Origin: Paracraurococcus ruber
Lineage (GTDB): Bacteria; Pseudomonadota; Alphaproteobacteria; Acetobacterales; Acetobacteraceae
NCBI RefSeq assembly: GCF_004353985.1
Contig: NZ_SMOA01000008.1
Coordinates: forward strand, 1-64,000
DNA: 64,000 nt
Direction: 5' to 3'
In this document: in pieces, positions 60,052-64,000 of the stretch
How positions within the stretch are numbered: the first letter of the stretch is position 1
Layout: every line of letters begins with the position of its first letter
Position numbers and translations under genes: made by a program
The notes under the pieces: model-generated
What the model saw: the letters and a program-made list of their open reading frames with translations, nothing else
What the model was told of the DNA's origin: nothing
The model's database searches: none

Positions 60052-62682
60052 ATGCGCACCGACACGCCCGTCACCATCCACCGCCAGGACTATGCCCCGC
60101 CCGCCTTCCTGGTGGATCGGGTCGGCCTCGAATTCCGCCTCGACCCCGCCGCGACGGAGGTGCGGGCGCGGCTGGCCCTGCGGCGCAATCCCGCGGCGGC
60201 GGCGGATGCGCCGCTGCGGCTCGACGGCGACGGCCTGGCGCTGCAGGAAGCCCGGATGGACGGGACGGTGCTGCCGCCGGAGCGGCTCGTCTTCGGCGCC
60301 GACGGGTCGCTCACCATCGCCGATCCGCCGGCATCCGGCCTGCTGGAAACGCTGGTCCGCATCGCGCCGGAGGCCAACACCTCGCTGATGGGGCTCTATA
60401 CCTCGGGCGGCAATTTCTACACCCAGTGCGAGGCGGAAGGCTTCCGCCGCATCACCTTCTTCCCCGACCGGCCCGACGTCATGTCGCGCTACACGGTGAC
60501 CATCCATGCGGACCGCCTGCGCTGCCCGGTCCTCCTCTCCAACGGCAACCTGGTGGAGCAGGGCGGGGAGGGCGCGACGCACTGGGTCCGCTGGGAGGAT
60601 CCGCATCCGAAGCCGAGCTACCTCTTCGCGCTGGTCGCCGGCGACCTCGTCAGCGTCTCCGACCGCTTCACCACCCGCTCCGGCCGCGAGGTCGCGCTGC
60701 ACATCTGGGTCCGCCGCGGCGACGAGAGCCGCTGCGGCCATGCGATGGACAGCCTGAAGCGCAGCATGGCATGGGACGAGGAGGTCTTCGGCCTCGAATA
60801 CGATCTCGATGTCTTCAACATCGCCGCCGTCTCCGACTTCAACATGGGGGCGATGGAGAACAAGGGCCTCAACGTCTTCAACACGAAATACGTCCTGGCC
60901 AGCCCGGAAAGCGCGACCGACGGCGACTGGCAGGGGATCGAGACCGTCGTCGCGCATGAGTATTTCCACAACTGGACCGGCAACCGCGTCACTTGCCGCG
61001 ACTGGTTCCAGCTCTCCCTCAAGGAAGGGCTGACGGTCTTCCGCGACCAGGAATTCAGCGCCGACATGGGCAGCCGCGCGGTGAAGCGCATCCGCGACGT
61101 GCGCGGCCTGCGCGCCGCGCAGTTCCCCGAGGATGCCGGGCCGATGGCGCATCCGGTGCGGCCGGACAGCTATATCGAGATCGACAATTTCTACACGCCC
61201 ACCGTCTACCAGAAGGGCGCCGAGGTCGTGCGCCTGATCCATACCCGCATCGGCGCCGCCGCCTTCCGCCGCGGCATGGATCTCTACATCGCCCGCAACG
61301 ACAACCAGGCGGTGACGATCGAGGATTTCGTGCGCGCGATGCAGGACGCATCCGGCATCGATCTTTCCTCCTTCATGGGGTGGTACGACCAGGCCGGGAC
61401 GCCGGAGATCGCCGCGGAGGACCGCTACGACCCCGCGGCGCGCCGCTACACGCTGACGCTGCGGCAGCAGACGCCGCCGACGCGGGGCCAGGCGGACAAG
61501 CGCCCGGTTCCCATCCCGGTCGCCATGGGCCTGCTGGGGCCGGATGGCCGGGAACAGCCGACGCGCCTGGCCAGCGAGAATGCGGCACAGTCCGGCACCC
61601 GCACCCTGCTGCTCGAAGCCGCGGAACAGAGCTTCGTCTTCGAGGATGTGCCGGCGCCGCCCGTGCCGTCCCTGCTGCGCGGCTTCTCCGCGCCGGTGCG
61701 GCTGCGCGGCGTGCCGCGCGACCGGCTGCGCTTCCTGGCGGTGCACGACACCGATCCCTTCGTCCGCTGGGAGAGCGGCCAGCAATATGCCGCCAGCGTG
61801 ATGCTGGAGATGGTGGCGGCGCAGCAGCGTGGCGAAGCCCTGGGCTTCGACGCGGCGCTGGCCGAGGCGGTGGCGAACACCCTCGCGGCCGCCGATGCCG
61901 ACCCGGCCTTCGCGGCCGAGGCGCTGGTGCTGCCCGGGGAGGGCTTCCTGGCCGACCAGATGGAGATCGCCGATCCGGTCGCCATCCACCTGGTGCGGCG
62001 GCATTTGCGGGCCGAGATCGGCCGGCGCTGCGGCCCCGCCCTGCGCGCCACCTATGACGCGCTGGCGGATCACGGCCCCTATCGCATCGATGGCGCCAGC
62101 ATCGGCCGCCGGGCGCTGCGCAATGCCTGCCTGGCCTATCTGACCGCCGCCGGCGACACGGCGCTGGCCAAGGCGCAGTTCGACGCGGCGACCAACATGA
62201 CAGACAGCCTCGCCGCCCTCGCCCTGCTGGCGGATGGGGACGGGCCGGCGCGGGAGGCGGCGCTGGCCAGCTTCCATGCCCGCTGGCGTGGCGACGACCT
62301 GGTGCTGGACAAGTGGTTCGCCATCCAGGCCATGGCGGCGCGGCCGGATGCCATCGCGCAGGTCCGGGCGCTCCAGGCGCATCCGGATTTCGACCTGAAG
62401 AATCCCAACCGTGCGCGCTCCCTCATCGCGTCCTTCGCCGCGGGCAATCCGTCGCAGTTCCACGACCTGTCGGGGGAGGGCTACCGCTTCCTCGCCGATG
62501 CGGTCATCGCGCTCGACCCCGTCAACGGCTCCATCGCCGCGCGGCTGGTCGGGCCGCTCGGGCAGTGGCGGCGGCAATCGGCGGCGCGCGGCGCGCTGAT
62601 GCGGCGGGAGTTGCAGCGGGTGCTCGACACGCCGGACCTCTCCAAGGGCACCTTCGAGAAGGCGTCGAAGGCGCTGCTCTGA
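60052..62682 (+). CDS. pepN: Aminopeptidase N (M1 family)
   Basis: An 876-residue M1 aminopeptidase, the length of monomeric bacterial PepN. The exopeptidase motif GAMENKG is near residue 267 and the zinc site is HEYFHNW with His302, Glu303 and His306, followed by the third ligand Glu in LKEGLTVFRDQEFS. The start ATG 60052 begins MRTDTPVTIHRQDYAPP, as usual for PepN. Cytosolic removal of N-terminal residues from peptides. It starts 4 bp after the DMFase-like stop, so could be co-transcribed. Confidence 0.96.
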   Translation: MRTDTPVTIHRQDYAPPAFLVDRVGLEFRLDPAATEVRARLALRRNPAAAADAPLRLDGDGLALQEARMDGTVLPPERLVFGADGSLTIADPPASGLLETLVRIAPEANTSLMGLYTSGGNFYTQCEAEGFRRITFFPDRPDVMSRYTVTIHADRLRCPVLLSNGNLVEQGGEGATHWVRWEDPHPKPSYLFALVAGDLVSVSDRFTTRSGREVALHIWVRRGDESRCGHAMDSLKRSMAWDEEVFGLEYDLDVFNIAAVSDFNMGAMENKGLNVFNTKYVLASPESATDGDWQGIETVVAHEYFHNWTGNRVTCRDWFQLSLKEGLTVFRDQEFSADMGSRAVKRIRDVRGLRAAQFPEDAGPMAHPVRPDSYIEIDNFYTPTVYQKGAEVVRLIHTRIGAAAFRRGMDLYIARNDNQAVTIEDFVRAMQDASGIDLSSFMGWYDQAGTPEIAAEDRYDPAARRYTLTLRQQTPPTRGQADKRPVPIPVAMGLLGPDGREQPTRLASENAAQSGTRTLLLEAAEQSFVFEDVPAPPVPSLLRGFSAPVRLRGVPRDRLRFLAVHDTDPFVRWESGQQYAASVMLEMVAAQQRGEALGFDAALAEAVANTLAAADADPAFAAEALVLPGEGFLADQMEIADPVAIHLVRRHLRAEIGRRCGPALRATYDALADHGPYRIDGASIGRRALRNACLAYLTAAGDTALAKAQFDAATNMTDSLAALALLADGDGPAREAALASFHARWRGDDLVLDKWFAIQAMAARPDAIAQVRALQAHPDFDLKNPNRARSLIASFAAGNPSQFHDLSGEGYRFLADAVIALDPVNGSIAARLVGPLGQWRRQSAARGALMRRELQRVLDTPDLSKGTFEKASKALL

Positions 62683-62737
62683 CCGGCCAACGCAAAGGTG
62701 TCGGGACGGGGCGGGCCTGACCGCTACTCTGCGCCGC

Positions 62738-63817
62738 ATGAGGCGCGGCGTGGACCGACCCGGACGACGAACCCTGCTGGCCGGCTGCGCCGCCGCGCTG
62801 CCGGCCTGCACCTCCATCGGGCCCACCCGGCTCGACCGCGACCAGCTCGACTACGCCCGGGTGATGGCGGAAGCGGGCAAGCGCCAGACGCTCTTCAACC
62901 TGGTGCGCATGCGCTACGGGGAGCCGCCGGCCTTCCTCGTCGTCAGCCAGGTCGTCTCCGGCTACACGCTGCAGGGCACGATCGAGGGGAATTTCACCGG
63001 CTTCCCCTCGGCGAAGCAGAGCACCTTCGGCGCCATCCTCGGCACCGCGCAGTACATCGACCGGCCGACCTTCACCCTCAGCCCGGTGACCGGCGAGCAT
63101 TTCGTGCAGGCCTATCTCCGGCCCTTCTCGCCGGTGGACGTGCTGCCGCTGATCCAGGGCGGCATCCCGGTGGACCTGCTGTTCCGCCTGATCGCCCAGG
63201 CGATCGGGCCGCTGCAGAACACCCATCCGCTGGGCGGGCCGAACCGCAGCGGCTCGGCCGAATTCCCGCTGCTGCTCGCCCGGCTGCTGCGGCTGCAGGA
63301 AGGCGGCGCGCTGCGCGTGCGCGTCCGGCGGGAGAAGGAGAGCGCCCGGGTCTACCTCGCCTTCGATACGCGCCATGTGCCGGCCATGCGCGGCCTGGTG
63401 GCCGAGGTGTATCGCATGCTCAGCGTGGATCCCTCGGCCGAGGAGGTGGAGGTGATCTACGGCGTCGCGCAGAGCCAGCCGCGCGCGCGGGAGATCCCGG
63501 TGCTGACCCGCTCCCTGCTCAACGTGCTCTATGCCATCGCGGCGGAGATCGAGCTGCCGGACAGCGACATCGCCGCGATGCGCGCCCCGCCGACCCTGCG
63601 GGAGCCGGGCAATCCGCGGCCGAGCATCCTCGTCCGCTCCGGCCCCGCCGCGCCGGCGGGCAGCTACGTGTCGGTGCGGATCGGCGATGCCTGGTACTGG
63701 GTGGAGGACACGGACTACCAGTCGAAGCTCGCCTTCAGCATCCTCGAATTGCTGAAATCCATCGCCGAGGGGGCGCGCGGCGCCTCGCTGCCGGTGCTGA
63801 CCATCCCGACCGGCTGA
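62738..63817 (+). CDS. Exported protein of unknown function
   Basis: A 359-residue protein with a twin-arginine-like signal (RPGRRTLLAGCAAALPAC) and a Cys in PACTS that fits a lipobox, so a lipoprotein or exported protein. The first mature part DQLDYARVMAEAGKRQTLFNLVRMRYGEPPAFL is a helical block I have seen in uncharacterised outer-envelope proteins but cannot name. Later beta-rich segments (GSYVSVRIGDAWYWVEDTDYQSK) follow. Neighbours do not suggest a role. Confidence 0.7.
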   Translation: MRRGVDRPGRRTLLAGCAAALPACTSIGPTRLDRDQLDYARVMAEAGKRQTLFNLVRMRYGEPPAFLVVSQVVSGYTLQGTIEGNFTGFPSAKQSTFGAILGTAQYIDRPTFTLSPVTGEHFVQAYLRPFSPVDVLPLIQGGIPVDLLFRLIAQAIGPLQNTHPLGGPNRSGSAEFPLLLARLLRLQEGGALRVRVRREKESARVYLAFDTRHVPAMRGLVAEVYRMLSVDPSAEEVEVIYGVAQSQPRAREIPVLTRSLLNVLYAIAAEIELPDSDIAAMRAPPTLREPGNPRPSILVRSGPAAPAGSYVSVRIGDAWYWVEDTDYQSKLAFSILELLKSIAEGARGASLPVLTIPTG

Positions 63818-63818
63818 G

Positions 63819-64000
63819 TCACGCCGTCACCGCGCCCGCCACGGCGTCCAGCACCGCATCCATCGCCGCCTGGAAGCCCGGCCCGTCGAGGTAGCCGTCC
63901 TGCTCGCCGGCCCGCTCGACGAAGGCCTGCCAGGAGGGGCGGGCCATGGCGGCGCGGAAGCGGTCATGCCAGTAGGCGGTCGCCGCCTCCGGCGTGCCGG
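63819..64000 (-). CDS. C-terminal end of a Bug-family (TctC-type) binding protein (partial)
   Basis: A minus-strand frame ending at TGA 63819-63821 and open to the right edge, giving about 60 residues. The translated tail (AYWHDRFRAAMARPSWQAFV followed by ERAGEQDGYLDGPGFQAAMD) matches the usual C-terminus of tripartite tricarboxylate receptor proteins. The rest of the gene lies outside the window. It would be the third receptor of this family in 64 kb. Confidence 0.65.
   Translation of the reverse strand, partial: GTPEAATAYWHDRFRAAMARPSWQAFVERAGEQDGYLDGPGFQAAMDAVLDAVAGAVTA

Noticed and set aside
60028-62826. 932-codon minus-strand frame opposite pepN
   Set aside because: Antisense shadow of a confirmed M1 aminopeptidase with GAMEN and HEYFH motifs.
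1-64000. Prophage, integron, intact insertion sequence, CRISPR array, tRNA or rRNA
   Set aside because: No transposase, integrase, phage structural gene, regularly spaced repeat array or RNA-gene signature was seen anywhere in the window.

Overview
The window is about 70% GC or higher, with strong G/C preference at third codon positions. It has the gene content of an aerobic, Gram-negative alphaproteobacterium: a Kdo pathway, a PagL-type lipid A deacylase, an RND efflux pump, the PrkA-YeaH-SpoVR trio, SUF iron-sulfur assembly and several Bug-type solute-binding proteins. The style of the proteins suggests Acetobacteraceae (Roseomonas-like). That placement is an inference from gene content. 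No rRNA, tRNA, CRISPR array or intact transposase gene was seen.

Layout. 1-6.5 kb: end of an FAD amine-oxidase-type flavoprotein, facing a TetR / membrane-fusion lipoprotein / RND pump unit with two matching 22-bp operator candidates. 6.5-12.3 kb: two Bug-type binding proteins, a TauD-family dioxygenase, an enoyl-CoA hydratase and a nitronate monooxygenase. 12.65-15.2 kb: a three-gene unit encoding a 59-residue peptide with two near-identical 17-residue repeats, a DUF6065-like protein and an unusual P450. I regard this as the best candidate for an undescribed system; it looks RiPP-like. 15.5-23.4 kb: small unknown proteins, a BTAD/TPR regulator, a PPK2 kinase, an MFS transporter and an endonuclease/exonuclease/phosphatase-family protein. 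23.4-25.7 kb: a second, canonical P450 with an alpha/beta hydrolase. 25.8-32.5 kb: a complete SUF operon in the order Rrf2 regulator, sufB, sufC, sufD, sufS, sufU, sufT, sufA. 32.6-38.6 kb: PagL-like deacylase, pyruvyl-transferase-family protein, a glycosyltransferase and the kdsA-kdsB-kdsD operon. 38.7-44.4 kb: DoxX, then SpoVR, YeaH and PrkA. 45.2-60.1 kb: a run of catabolic enzymes (three SDRs, a HisD-like dehydrogenase, amidohydrolase, Gfo/Idh oxidoreductase, PEP-mutase/isocitrate-lyase-family lyase, FMN hydroxyacid oxidase, gamma-glutamyltransferase, M81 peptidase, dimethylformamidase-like protein) with no obvious regulator. 60.1-64 kb: aminopeptidase N, an unknown exported protein and the C-terminus of another Bug protein.

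Between genes lies a clear non-coding layer. It includes a roughly 100-nt two-hairpin repeat in four copies, a 49-nt hairpin element in three full copies plus relatives, and a 66-bp tandem pair. Most of these elements abut a TAG stop or a CTAG tetranucleotide, which suggests MITE-like mobile elements that now sit as 3' ends or terminators.
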